A stretch of DNA of 64,000 nucleotides. It comes from Hyaloperonospora brassicae. Lineage: Eukaryota > Oomycota > Peronosporomycetes > Peronosporales > Peronosporaceae. Position 1 is the first letter of the stretch, and each line of letters starts with the position of its first letter. Below, piece after piece: positions 10,616-21,391 of this stretch. Made by a program: the position numbers and the translations under genes. The notes under the pieces were generated by a model that saw only the letters and a list, made by a program, of their open reading frames with translations, was not told where the DNA came from and made no database searches. Location: assembly GCA_947650285.1 (NCBI GenBank), contig CANTFL010001470.1, positions 34,106-98,105 on the forward strand, in the 5' to 3' direction.

Positions 10616-11515
10616 TTGTATAAGGATTTGATCGAATTCAAAGATGTGTTCCCTGAATCCGTGCCATGCGAGTTGCCTAAGGACAAAAGCACTCGACACA
10701 AGATCGAGCTCAAGCCGGGCTCGAAGTACTGTGTCATGAGGCATTGGCCACTGCCTCGTGAACGAGTACTAGCGATCCACAAGCTCTTTACCGATCGCTT
10801 AGCATCGGGCCATGTGAGGGAATCAACTTCTCCTCACAGCTCTCCGACCTTCTGTGTGCGAAAAGCCACAGGAGGATGGCGGATAGTGCACGCGTTCAAC
10901 AAGTTGAATGCTGCAACGGTACCGGCTCAGACGCCGATACCAAGGAAGGACGTCATCATAGGTGGTATGTCAAAGAGTACCATCTTTTCAGCCATGGATC
11001 TGATGGACGGATTCTATCAGATCCTCATGCGTGAACGGGACATACCGTACACAGCAGTGAGCACCCCCAGCGGTATGCTGTGGGAGTGGCTAGTGATGCC
11101 ACAGGGGCTGAGTAATGCCCCTGCTACTTTCAACAGATGTGTTACAAATATGTTGAGACCGGTGCGTGATTCCGCACCGAGTTACTTCGACGATGTGTTC
11201 GTCCATAGCCGGGATATGGACGGAAAGACGGACGTTGAAGTTCTCAGGACTCATGTTCGTCAGGTTCTTCAACTTATGCGCCAGCATAACTTTTATGCCA
11301 ATATCAAGAAGTGCATATTCGCGGTTAGCGAAATACCACTTCTTGGGTGCATTGTGGGTAAACACGGCGTACGCCCTGATCCCGAAAAGATCAAGGCAAT
11401 CACCGACTGGCCAGTGCCAGTCGATGTCGAGGGACTTCGTAAGTTCCTTGGCTTAGCAGCGTTCTTACACAAGTACTCTCGCAACTACGCCGAGATGACG
11501 GTACATCTTTCTTGA
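10616..11515 (+). pseudogene. Reverse transcriptase of A2a (domain complete)
   Basis: A complete Ty3/gypsy RT domain in one frame. Fingers WRIVHAFNKLNAAT, DLMDGFYQI, palm SYFDDVFVHS at about residues 190-199, and thumb GVRPDPEKIKAITDWP. It ends at TGA (11513-11515) where family B has TGG. Although the domain is intact, it cannot be translated with protease or RNase H without reading through stops. Confidence 0.9.
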
Positions 11516-12390
11516 GTAAACAAGAAAGATGTGAAGTGGTCATGGAACGCTGACTGTCAGCTTTCCTTTAAAAGTATAAAGAAATGCTTGATGCAATCGC
11601 CCATCTTGGCGATTGCAGATCAGAACAGACCATTTCATGTGGTCTGTGACGCCAGCGATTTTGCTATCGGCTGTGCGTTGATGCAGTATGACACAGACGT
11701 AGCAGAGCGCGTTGTCTGAAATCAATCGCGCCAGATGCAACCAGCTGAACGCAACTACCCAGTGCATGACAAGGAACTACTTGCCATGAAGTATGCACTG
11801 GCTAAGTTCCGGGTCTATCTCCTGGGATATAGACCGTTCATCGTCTATACGGACCATGCGTCACTACGCACGGCCGTAAACAGTCCACACCTCTCGCAAA
11901 GGATGACGAGTTGGCTGTCCTTCTTCGCGGAGTATAACTTCTCCGTGGAGTACAAGCCAGACGACTTAATGTCGTCGCTGATTCGTTATCACGTCGGCCC
12001 GACTTCGAACCAACGTCCCGAGTCAACAGTGAGGCTTTGCCCACTGTTGCGACCCTGTCCATCAGCGTGCCTTCGTCGCCTTTGCTCGACGACGTGCGGA
12101 AATCATACGCAGGAGACACGAATGTCCTCCGTTTGATGGGTCATCTTGCGAACCTATCCCGGAAATCCTTGTCGGGTTTGCCGGCTCTGTACCGTTCCTC
12201 TTTGGATCGGCACACGACTCGCAATGGCCTGCTATACTATACAGCAGTTACTGACGACACGCCTCGTGTCGTCGTTCCCGATCATGATGAATTGCGAATA
12301 CGCATCATGTTCGAATGTCACGATGCGCCGTCTGGCGGGCACCGTGGCCGAGAAAAGACTTATCTCACGGTAAGTCTTAACTTTTATTAG
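11516..12390 (+). pseudogene. RNase H and integrase zinc-finger region of A2a
   Basis: RNase H Asp in VVCDASDFAIG (11531-11719), TGA, then YTDHASLRTAVNSPHL (11735 onward). A private one-base deletion near 11960 shifts the frame in the stretch that encodes the final RNase H Asp (VADSLSRR in A2b). The frame 12037-12390 resumes with HDAPSGGHRG of the integrase finger and ends at the shared TAG. Confidence 0.85.
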
Positions 12391-12796
12391 CCCCGCCAGT
12401 ATCAGTTTGTCCGCAAGTACATTCGTTATTGCGAGGTCTGTCAACGGGTGAAGCCTAGCCGTTCATCCCGTGCACCGTTACAACCTCTGCCGGTCCCGAC
12501 AGAGTGTTGGGAGTCCGCGTCCATGGACTTTGTCTTCGGGTTCCCCGAAGACTCACAAGAATAATGGTATTCTTGTGTTTGTGGATCGTTTCAGCAAGAT
12601 GATGCATCTTGCTGCAGTCTCTGAATCGATCACTGCACACGGCTGTGCGCGTGTCTTCATCGACACTGTGTTTCGACTCCACGGTTTACCCCGTGAACTC
12701 GTGTCCGACCTTGACCCTCGGTTCACGGCGGAGTTTTGGCAATCCGTGATTTGTTCTCTCGGAACACGATTGAAGATTTCCCCATCTGACCATCCC
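12391..12796 (+). pseudogene. Integrase of A2a, cut by gap
   Basis: After the TAG come the CxxC of the zinc finger (YCEVCQRVKPS) and the first part of the catalytic core with the first two Asp of the triad. A two-base deletion near 12554, relative to A2b, shifts the frame. Sequence stops at the gap before the catalytic Glu. Confidence 0.85.
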
Positions 12797-12896
12797 NNNN
12801 NNNNNNNNNNNNNNNNNNNNNNNNNNNNNNNNNNNNNNNNNNNNNNNNNNNNNNNNNNNNNNNNNNNNNNNNNNNNNNNNNNNNNNNNNNNNNNNN
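12797..12896. other. Assembly gap of exactly 100 N
   Basis: Exactly 100 N, the usual placeholder for a gap of unknown size. The left side ends inside integrase of a family A element. The right side begins 37 bp inside the LTR of a near-identical element. Confidence 0.99.
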
Positions 12897-13300
12897 AACA
12901 ATTTGACAATAAAGAATATTACGTCAAATATTCTTTTAACAATATCACAGAGCATGATGATATTGTTGAAGATGACCGAAGGGTCTACTCATTGGTTGAT
13001 ATTGTGATGATATCAACCCACCAATCGCTGCTAGACGCGCGCAATGGGTGGTGAGTAGACGTCATCATACATTTAGTTACATTAGTATAATTAAGTCAGG
13101 ACAAACAGAGATACAAGAGTTATAGAACTTAATTATATTAATAACTGTTTTACTTTTTCTACGACCAGAGTCTTTCACCTTTGTCGTTCTACCTTCCTCT
13201 GTATAGTTCTACACCTGACTGGGCACTGACTATCACTACAGTCAGTGATCGTAAACTCCGTACTGGTTGACCAGTACGTAGTCGTCGGTGCCCCGTTACA
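12897..13300 (+). repeat. 5' LTR of A2b, first 37 bp lost in the gap
   Basis: Aligns to 8059-8462 and ends in CCCCGTTACA. Contains the third to fifth conserved inverted repeats of the A LTR. Confidence 0.95.
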
Positions 13301-13350
13301 CCTGTTAGCACTGTTTAGTCCGTCCAAGGACCACAACCTCATCTCCTAAC

Positions 13351-14466
13351 ATGAACATGTTGGACAATGTCGAAGGCGGCAGATTTCACGGAACCCGTGA
13401 AAGCTACTCCCATTTGAGTGACATCGAATGGAGTGCGATCTAACGAATGAGCTCGACCGTTGGCAAAGAAGCAATCTGGGACATGCTATCCACAAGGGAT
13501 AGAGACCAGCAGCATTCCGTCATTAGCAAGTTTTTGCAACGAGAACTTGATGAGTCGCGAGCGAAGGTTATCTTGTTGCAACAACAAGATAACCAGCGGA
13601 ACGAAGAACTGAGACAGTCTCAGTCCTCGCAGTCGACACGGGAGCGTCGACCGGGGTCTCTAAAGCTAGAGATCTCCAAGTATCACGGAGTCGAGGATGA
13701 CTCCCTGTTAAGATGGTTCGTCGAAGTCGACGATGCCATCGAGGCCCGTCGCATCGACGATGAGCGAATGCAAGTTGCATTTGCTCAGTCGTACTTGGCA
13801 GGGGACGCCAGGAATTGGGCCCTGAATCTCAAGTTGCACGACCCAAACGTGTTTGGTTCGTTAGATATCTTCAAGACCCTGCTCAGTGAGACGTTTGAGC
13901 CTCCCAGGGCAGAGTTTTGGACACTATCTGAACTCCTCGGAATCAAACAGGGTAATCGTAAGGTTCACGCTTACGCTCAGCACGTACGCCACCTTGCAAT
14001 CTGCATGGTAGTGAACCCTGTGAGTGAATTTGTGTTGATCACAATATTTATTCAAGGGCTGTCCGATGGTCCCGTCAGGGACCACCTGTTCCGCGGAGAG
14101 CTTAAGACGCTCTTTGAAGCAATCTTCGCTGCGGAGCAGGAAGACTTTAGTGTGAGACAGGCTCACACTACGCTGACTTCTTTTCGTCCACAGAGACGAT
14201 CAGCGGTCGGAGGCCCAGAGCCAACGGACCTCTGTAATGTTGAGGGCGAGAAACCTAGGCCTGCGAATGACAAGCGATCGGCGAGATGTCATCGCTGTCA
14301 TAAACTGGGACACTACGCATATGAATGCAGTATTCCCCGCTCAGTACCTCGCGGTGCTGAGCGCAGTAATCGTCCACCAGTAAGAAGAACTAGAGGGCGA
14401 GGGTCCGATGCTGTTGCAAAACCTCAACATCGAGACCAACCATCCGGAAATGGTCGGGGTCAGTAG
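13351..14466 (+). pseudogene. gag: gag of A2b, one stop codon
   Basis: Same as gag at 8513-9628 but codon 31 is TAA (13441-13443) where A2a has CAA. The remainder is open, with zinc knuckle CHRCHKLGHYAYEC near 14289-14330. The natural start is ATG 13351; the ATG at 13447 only follows the stop. If A2a and A2b are two haplotypes, this stop is allelic. Confidence 0.9.
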
Positions 14467-15417
14467 GGGCGGAGCACCCTACTGATTCAGCAACATCAAG
14501 AGAATTTGCAAATCTCTTGACGAAGGTTGCTCCCGACACGCAGTCCCTGTGTGTCTCTGCACTTGGTGATGAGGTGTCTCTCATCACCTTGATATGGAAG
14601 TGACAAAGGACTTGTCACCTCGCGCCCTAGTTGACTGTGGGGCGTCGAACAATTTTGTTCGTCGCCAGTCGCTAGAGGCAGAAAGTTTCAACTTCGTGGT
14701 GCGGGAGATCCCTCCAACGAGAATGCGGTGCGCCAAGCGACAGGCGCATCGATCACTGTAAAAAAACGTGTCGTCGGAATCCACTACACGTTAAAAGATG
14801 AACAGTACGATGATGATTTCATCGTACTCGACCTGGATGACAAGTTCGATGTCATCCTAGGACTATCTTGTCTCAGGAGATACAAGCCAAGGGTGAGCTG
14901 GCAGCATCGATCAGTTACGATACCTGCTACTTGTTCCTCAGATGAAGATCTGAAGAATGTCTTGGAACGCCCACATCTACGTGGGTGTACTACGAGCGAG
15001 TGCGATGGTCTCACTCGTGGTACGGTCGTTAGCACGACTGTACAAGAACGCAATGCAGATGATCACTACATTGTGGAGAAAGCTCTCCTGGACCCTGTGG
15101 ATGTGACATTCCAGGAAGTAATCGAGACAGTAAATGTCTTGGTTATTGATGGATCAAGCGTAGGAGATTACACGCTTAATCTGGTTGTGCCTCCGAAACT
15201 AACTTCGGAGATAACTCAATTGCCGACGCTAGAACCGAAACGGTTCTTGCGTGATCTGCGCAGTGGCAAAGTCAAGAAGATCTGCATACTCGTCACAGAG
15301 GACGGGTTCGTTACCGATATTCGATCGGCAACGGTGTATACTGAGACCGAGAGGGTTCTCAGCAGTTCATCGATGGACGAAACTGTCATCGATGAGAAGA
15401 CTCGGATTAAGAGATAG
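14444..15417 (+). pseudogene. Protease and linker of A2b
   Basis: As in A2a: open -1 frame from the gag end to about 14590, frame loss, DCGA active site at 14630-14650, frame loss at 14726 (ATGCGGTG versus ATGACGGTG in B), then protease C-terminal half and linker to TAG 15415-15417. The start sometimes chosen at 14728 is a GTG and not a real start. Relative to family B about 80 linker residues are missing. Confidence 0.75.
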
Positions 15418-15453
15418 GAATCTCAATCCTGGAGGTCGCTTCAGGCAAATCCT

Positions 15454-16353
15454 TTGTATAAGGATTTGATCGAATTCAAAGATGTGTTCCCTGAATCCGT
15501 GCCATGCGAGTTGCCTAAGGACAAAAGCACTCGACACAAGATCGAGCTCAAGCCGGGCTCGAAGTACTGTGTCATGAGGCATTGGCCACTGCCTCGTGAA
15601 CGAGTACTAGCGATCCACAAGCTCTTTACCGATCGCTTAGCATCGGGCCATGTGAGGGAATCAACTTCTCCTCACAGCTCTCCGACCTTCTGTGTGCGAA
15701 AAGCCACAGGAGGATGGCGGATAGTGCACGCGTTCAACAAGTTGAATGCTGCAACGGTACCGGCTCAGACGCCGATACCAAGGAAGGACGTCATCATAGG
15801 TGGTATGTCAAAGAGTACCATCTTTTCAGCCATGGATCTGATGGACGGATTCTATCAGATCCTCATGCGTGAACGGGACATACCGTACACAGCAGTGAGC
15901 ACCCCCAGCGGTATGCTGTGGGAGTGGCTAGTGATGCCACAGGGGCTGAGTAATGCCCCTGCTACTTTCAACAGATGTGTTACAAATATGTTGAGACCGG
16001 TGCGTGATTCCGCACCGAGTTACTTCGACGATGTGTTCGTCCATAGCCGGGATATGGACGGAAAGACGGACGTTGAAGTTCTCAGGACTCATGTTCGTCA
16101 GGTTCTTCAACTTATGCGCCAGCATAACTTTTATGCCAATATCAAGAAGTGCATATTCGCGGTTAGCGAAATACCACTTCTTGGGTGCATTGTGGGTAAA
16201 CACGGCGTACGCCCTGATCCCGAAAAGATCAAGGCAATCACCGACTGGCCAGTGCCAGTCGATGTCGAGGGACTTCGTAAGTTCCTTGGCTTAGCAGCGT
16301 TCTTACACAAGTACTCTCGCAACTACGCCGAGATGACGGTACATCTTTCTTGA
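15454..16353 (+). pseudogene. Reverse transcriptase of A2b (domain complete)
   Basis: About 299 codons, identical in protein to A2a. Contains the seven RT blocks, including FSAMDLMDGFYQI, PQGLSNAPATF and the catalytic SYFDDVF. RNA-dependent DNA polymerase of Ty3/gypsy type. Bounded by TAG upstream and by TGA (16351-16353) downstream; both are sense codons in family B. Confidence 0.9.
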
Positions 16354-17229
16354 GTAAACAAGAAAGATGTGAAGTGGTCATGGAACGCTGACTGTCAGCT
16401 TTCCTTTAAAAGTATAAAGAAATGCTTGATGCAATCGCCCATCTTGGCGATTGCAGATCAGAACAGACCATTTCATGTGGTCTGTGACGCCAGCGATTTT
16501 GCTATCGGCTGTGCGTTGATGCAGTATGACACAGACGTAGCAGAGCGCGTTGTCTGAAATCAATCGCGCCAGATGCAACCAGCTGAACGCAACTACCCAG
16601 TGCATGACAAGGAACTACTTGCCATGAAGTATGCACTGGCTAAGTTCCGGGTCTATCTCCTGGGATATAGACCGTTCATCGTCTATACGGACCATGCGTC
16701 ACTACGCACGGCCGTAAACAGTCCACACCTCTCGCAAAGGATGACGAGTTGGCTGTCCTTCTTCGCGGAGTATAACTTCTCCGTGGAGTACAAGCCAGGA
16801 CGACTTAATGTCGTCGCTGATTCGTTATCACGTCGGCCCGACTTCGAACCAACGTCCCGAGTCAACAGTGAGGCTTTGCCCACTGTTGCGACCCTGTCCA
16901 TCAGCGTGCCTTCGTCGCCTTTGCTCGACGACGTGCGGAAATCATACGCAGGAGACACGAATGTCCTCCGTTTGATGGGTCATCTTGCGAACCTATCCCG
17001 GAAATCCTTGTCGGGTTTGCCGGCTCTGTACCGTTCCTCTTTGGATCGGCACACGACTCGCAATGGCCTGCTATACTATACAGCAGTTACTGACGACACG
17101 CCTCGTGTCGTCGTTCCCGATCATGATGAATTGCGAATACGCATCATGTTCGAATGTCACGATGCGCCGTCTGGCGGGCACCGTGGCCGAGAAAAGACTT
17201 ATCTCACGGTAAGTCTTAACTTTTATTAG
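16354..17229 (+). pseudogene. RNase H and integrase zinc-finger start of A2b
   Basis: Connection and RNase H: VVCDASDFAIG, TGA at 16554-16556, PVHDKELLAMKYAL (the RNase H Glu), YTDHASL, NVVADSLSRRPD. It runs on to the integrase histidines HDAPSGGHRG and stops at TAG 17227-17229, which replaces the Trp of the FYWP motif (TGG to TAG). Confidence 0.87.
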
Positions 17230-17943
17230 CCCCGCCAGTATCAGTTTGTCCGCAAGTACATTCGTTATTGCGAGGTCTGTCAACGGGTGAAGCCTAGCCG
17301 TTCATCCCGTGCACCGTTACAACCTCTGCCGGTCCCGACAGAGTGTTGGGAGTCCGCGTCCATGGACTTTGTCTTCGGGTTCCCCGAAGACTCTCACAAG
17401 AATAATGGTATTCTTGTGTTTGTGGATCGTTTCAGCAAGATGATGCATCTTGCTGCAGTCTCTGAATCGATCACTGCACACGGCTGTGCGCGTGTCTTCA
17501 TCGACACTGTGTTTCGACTCCACGGTTTACCCCGTGAACTCGTGTCCGACCTTGACCCTCGGTTCACGGCGGAGTTTTGGCAATCCGTGATTTGTTCTCT
17601 CGGAACACGATTGAAGATTTCCCCATCTGACCATCCCGAAACAGATGATCAGACGGAACGTGCAAATCGTGTCCTCTTAGAAATTCTTCGAGGATACGTG
17701 TACTCCTTTTCGAGTTGGAGTGAGCTCTTGCCGGCGGTCGAATTTGCCATCAACAACTCCGTGCATGCGTCAACATCGCATACACCGTTCTACGCGAATG
17801 GCTTACGCCACCCAAGTATTCCCGCCCTTATACAGAGTGGCGCTGGGTTAAAGGGGGAGGGAATCGCTCGAGCAAAGCCGTTTTGGCTCTTGTTCATCAC
17901 GTATCATCGCACATGCCGATACGTTCGACGTCGATGTCGATAA
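17230..17943 (+). pseudogene. Integrase core of A2b
   Basis: CEVCQ supplies the two zinc-finger cysteines. The core follows with Asp in SMDFVFG, Asp in SDLDPRF, and Glu in DDQTERANR. The frame ends at 17943 in the acidic linker, where the true continuation is in another frame. Confidence 0.9.
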
Positions 17944-19044
17944 TATCGACATCGAAGAAGTTGATCTTAGCAGTAGCAATGACGCTGTTACTACTTCAGA
18001 CAATGATGACGATGCTGGTATATTCAGCATCGTCAACGATTATTCCAGCGAGGAAGAAGACAACCTCGCTGAAGAAGAGAAGGATCTCTTAGCAGTGCGC
18101 ACGAAGAGCACTGAAAGACAAAAGAACGAGTCAGCAGAGAACTTCCTGCTGACTCGAGAGGCGGTAGTCCGTTTCGTTCAGGACTCCATCGCAAATGCGG
18201 TGGACCGCCAGAAACGGAACGCAGACAAGAATGGAAGAGCAAATGTTCTTTCGTTTAAAGTTAACGACCTAGTACTACTGTCTATGGTAAACTTACCTGG
18301 ACATGCAGTCACTAGTGTCGGCAGTAGTAAACTACTGCCGAAATACATCGGGCCATTTCGTGTGTTTTGCACCTCAATGGCAATGCATACACGATTGATT
18401 TGCCCCGCAGGATGTGCACGCATCCTACGTTCTATGTTGGTCGTCTCCGCCCGTACTATCAGTACGAGGTCTCTTGCGAGAACGGAGACAGATGGCACGC
18501 TCGAGAATCCTTTAACAGATTCTTGTGATCACGGACCAAACACTCAAGTTGGTCCTTCAGTGACGCAGTCTCGCGACGAGCCGCCTCTAGCTTGTCGCGC
18601 AAACGATGCTTCTCGCGTTCTCTCTCGACTTGAAATAGCGCGAAATCTGATCGGTCCTTCTTCCGATCGGTACGGAGACGTCGTACGGTCGCCGGCAAGT
18701 CGTGCCGACGATCGTATTCGTGATCGACGTTCACCCTCAACTCGGACAGGTAAAGCTCATGGTTACTCAAAGTCTCCTGCAGGCCCGGCGGTTGAGCCGG
18801 ACCTTGTCTTTCCACCGCCACCGGAACCACTGGTGGATGCTCACGGTGGTCGACGCTTTCACGTGGGGCTTATCTTGAGCCACCGCGTGAAGAATGGGGT
18901 CGGACAAGTTACTTTGTCCGCTGGCGTGGGTATCCACCATCGTATGACAGCTGGGAACCTCGGTCCCAGCTGATGGCTGTCGTTGAAGGTCTCGTCCACC
19001 AGTATGACGAGACTAATCCGATAGGTCCGAGGGCTCATCGGTAA
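17944..19044 (+). pseudogene. Acidic linker, integrase C-domain and chromodomain of A2b
   Basis: Order: Asp/Glu-rich stretch (EEVDLSSSNDAV, then NDDDAG and EEEDNLAEEEK, about 17944-18090); integrase C-terminal barrel with FKVNDLVLL and KYIGPFRV (18240-18360); frame loss; then DAHGGRRFHV, frame loss near 18898, and the chromodomain SYFVRWRGYPPSYDSWEP with stop at 19042-19044. Some 340 bp (about 18010-18350) are almost identical to family B, far above the rest of the element. The middle is covered on the other strand by the antisense gene. Confidence 0.8.
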
Positions 19045-19998
19045 ACACGCGCTTTTGGCGCTTGTCGAAGGATTGCAAGTTTGCAATCGCGTCCCGCATC
19101 TCAGCCGAGATGTGTGCCCTTCCCCAGGGCGAACTTACGGAATACACGTCCCTATGTGCACGTTGCGAGTTGTCAACACAACTCGTACAAGGATCTCCCC
19201 TAGTGAGGCAAGGAATGTCTGACTCCCTCGACAAACAGTGCAATCGGTACCTTGCACCGGTTGGCGTTCGCTTTTCGAACCTGAGGCGTGTCGCCTCAAG
19301 TTTCTTGAGCCACCCTTCTCGTCCAAAATTCTTTACGTTTTGGACGAACGCGTTCCATGCCGCCAAAAGCTAGGCCTTGTAACGCTTTTGGTTGCCATTG
19401 TACCATCGATGCTTGAAGAAAGCATCGAGATAAAATTCTTCCTCAGCACAAAAGGTCTTCGCGCTGGAACTCAAGCCATGAAGCTCACTCGCATCGAATA
19501 AAGGTATTCGATGGTGTTGATTTGTCTCGTGAGACAAGCTATTGATGAGCTGTTCAGGCAAACGCCACGGCTTGAGCTCACCACGCTTCAAAGTGGTTCC
19601 TGTTTCGGTACCACGGTTATCAGTATGACGACGGCTCGCACCATCGTCGTATCGCTCGTGCGAAGGTGCACGAGCTGATCGCGGTGATGAGTAATCATAC
19701 TCATCACCATATCAATCATCACTGCTGAACAGACTGTGACGCATGTCGCGAGTCCGTACGTTCGGCAGGTCTCTTAATGAACGAGGCAACGCAGGTGAAC
19801 GCGATGCCTCTAAAGGCTTTTCCGAGTCAGAGTAGCTGACCCCTAACTCGGGGTCATTGTGTGCAGAAGTGCGATACCACATGCGCCTGCAGCGACACCT
19901 GCTGCAGGATGATAACGAGCAGCAGACGACGAGTCGTCTGCCGCAGAGGCGGGCGCAGCAACAGGCTGTGTCGTCTTTGGGTCACCCCACATAGACAT
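18459..19998 (-). pseudogene. Antisense accessory ORF of A2b
   Basis: Mirror copy of the A1 antisense frame: start ATG at 19996-19998, Ser-rich N-terminus (19843 onward), KPWRLPEQLI block (19370-19591), basic plus CLTRGDPCTSC block (19013-19366), coiled coil (18459-18830) rich in Glu/Arg/Leu. Stops and frame changes match those of A1. It lies between polypurine tract and chromodomain and overlaps the chromodomain. Function unknown. Confidence 0.65.
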
Positions 19999-20115
19999 GT
20001 TAACTATGCGAGGCAAAGTGAGAATGAATGAATCTGACCAACAAGTACTCCCCGTCTCGTTGGTATCCAACGGGTGGCCACAAAGTTTTCGATAGTCACA
20101 CGGTGACTATCAGTT

Positions 20116-20129
20116 AAGGGGAGGGGTGA
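20116..20129 (+). other. Polypurine tract of A2b
   Basis: AAGGGGAGGGGTGA directly before the 3' LTR: the expected primer for plus-strand DNA synthesis. Confidence 0.85.
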
Positions 20130-20570
20130 TGCAACGGGGTAGCCCGTTACATGAAATTGTCATTGAAACAATTTGACAATAAAGAATATTACGTCAAATA
20201 TTCTTTTAACAATATCACAGAGCATGATGATATTGTTGAAGATGACCGAAGGGTCTACTCATTGGTTGATATCGTGATGATATCAACCCACCAATCGCTG
20301 CTAGACGCGCGCAATGGGTGGTGAGTAGACGTCATCATACATTTAGTTACATTAGTATAATTAAGTCAGGACAAACAGAGATACAAGAGTTATAGAACTT
20401 AATTATATTAATAACAGTTTTACTTTTTCTACGACCAGAGTCTTTCACCTTTGTCGTTCTACCTTCCTCTGTATAGTTCTACACCTGACTGGGCACTGAC
20501 TATCACTACAGTCGGTGATAGTAAACTCCGTACTGGTTGACCAGTACCTAGTTGTCGGTGCTTCGTTTTA
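20130..20570 (+). repeat. 3' LTR of A2b
   Basis: 441 bp. Starts TGCAACGGGG (T to C change at position 3) and ends CTTCGTTTTA, a degenerate form of CCCCGTTACA. Otherwise matches the other A LTRs. Confidence 0.93.
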
Positions 20571-20642
20571 ATGGCGATGGCGCGATTACGTGATGGAAGG
20601 CATGCTCAACGTGGATGACGAGTCTAAAGGCATGTTGCTGGT

Positions 20643-21149
20643 GTGATCAACTGCCTATGTGCTACGAGGAAGACATTTGACCAGATACAAAGCAGCAAAA
20701 TTGAAGTTAGACGGCTCTCAAAGAATTGCTTGACGGTGAAGAGTGACTACCGTGCTGTCAAAAAAGTATTGAATGGAGAGCCTGAACGAAAAACGGCAGG
20801 TCAACAGCAAGATGATGCCAGCGATAGCGCGGTAGACGTCTGTGAAGAACAGGAAGATGTCCATGCATCTCCGTTATTAGCAAGGCACAGGACTGGTCAC
20901 AAGCGTGCAAAAAGCCAGGGCGTGGCAGAGACCGACGAGCGATTGTTGCTGAACTCGGCGGAGAATGGAAAAAGCAGGCACCATATGTCATGTTTAGTGA
21001 TGGGTCCGATCGAGTTGAAGCCGTACAGCCCAGGAAATCCGCTCGGGTATCTTGAGGTTAGATTACAGGCTATAGAGGTCGGTTCCAGGTTGTGGTGTTT
21101 GTCATTCGTGCATCTAGTGCATCTGGTGTACATCTTGACGATCAGATGA
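20643..21149 (+). CDS. Hypothetical ORF, possible gene fragment
   Basis: 168 codons, but the first codon is GTG and no ATG start is close. The product is charged and hydrophilic for its first 110 residues (Lys/Arg and Asp/Glu runs), then more hydrophobic. No domain recognised. May be an exon or relic of a host gene broken by the insertions, or chance. Confidence 0.3.
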   Translation: MINCLCATRKTFDQIQSSKIEVRRLSKNCLTVKSDYRAVKKVLNGEPERKTAGQQQDDASDSAVDVCEEQEDVHASPLLARHRTGHKRAKSQGVAETDERLLLNSAENGKSRHHMSCLVMGPIELKPYSPGNPLGYLEVRLQAIEVGSRLWCLSFVHLVHLVYILTIR

Positions 21150-21192
21150 AAGAAGCTGCCAAACTGTAGCCGTGAGAAACATCAGGGCCAGT

Positions 21193-21309
21193 ATCAGCGG
21201 GCCGACGTAAACTCAAGCCAAGCAGCGAGTGATACGACCGCCGCACTCAGCATCAGCGGGCCAACGAGAGCTAAAGCTAAGCAGCGAGTATACGACCGCC
21301 GTACTCCGC
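21193..21309. repeat. 59-bp imperfect tandem duplication
   Basis: Two units start at 21193 and 21252, both with ATCAGCGGGCC and AAGCAGCGAGT blocks and a GACCGCCG block near the end. About 85% identical by eye. Confidence 0.75.
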
Positions 21310-21391
21310 ATCCATTGGCGCTTACAGTGCAAGCTAGTCACTCCTCGCCGCGACTGGAGAATTTGGCTGGGGCGTTCGGGCTGAATCGATC

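Larger units (their letters stand above)
8022..12796 (+). mobile_element. Family A element A2a, truncated by the assembly gap
   Basis: Plus-strand copy running from a complete 5' LTR through gag, protease, RT and RNase H into integrase, where it stops at a run of 100 N. About 4738 bp match 12897-17636 almost base for base with a constant offset of 4838 until two small deletions (1 base near 11960, 2 bases near 12554). Confidence 0.93.
12897..20570 (+). mobile_element. Family A element A2b, nearly complete
   Basis: The best copy for reading family A. Partial 5' LTR, gag, protease, RT, RNase H, integrase, chromodomain, antisense gene, polypurine tract and complete 3' LTR. 5' and 3' LTRs differ at several positions (about 2% by eye). 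The flanks of A2a (left) and A2b (right) do not form a target-site duplication, which fits a wrong join or recombination. Confidence 0.94.

Noticed and set aside
12470..13054. ORF reading across the 100-N gap
   Set aside because: It joins integrase to LTR through N and is an artefact of the gap.
17206..17229. Possible mini-intron GTAAGT to TTATTAG in the integrase region of A
   Set aside because: Only 21 bases long, below known oomycete introns, and the same bases are coding in B, where the acceptor AG is absent; the stop is better explained as a mutated Trp codon.
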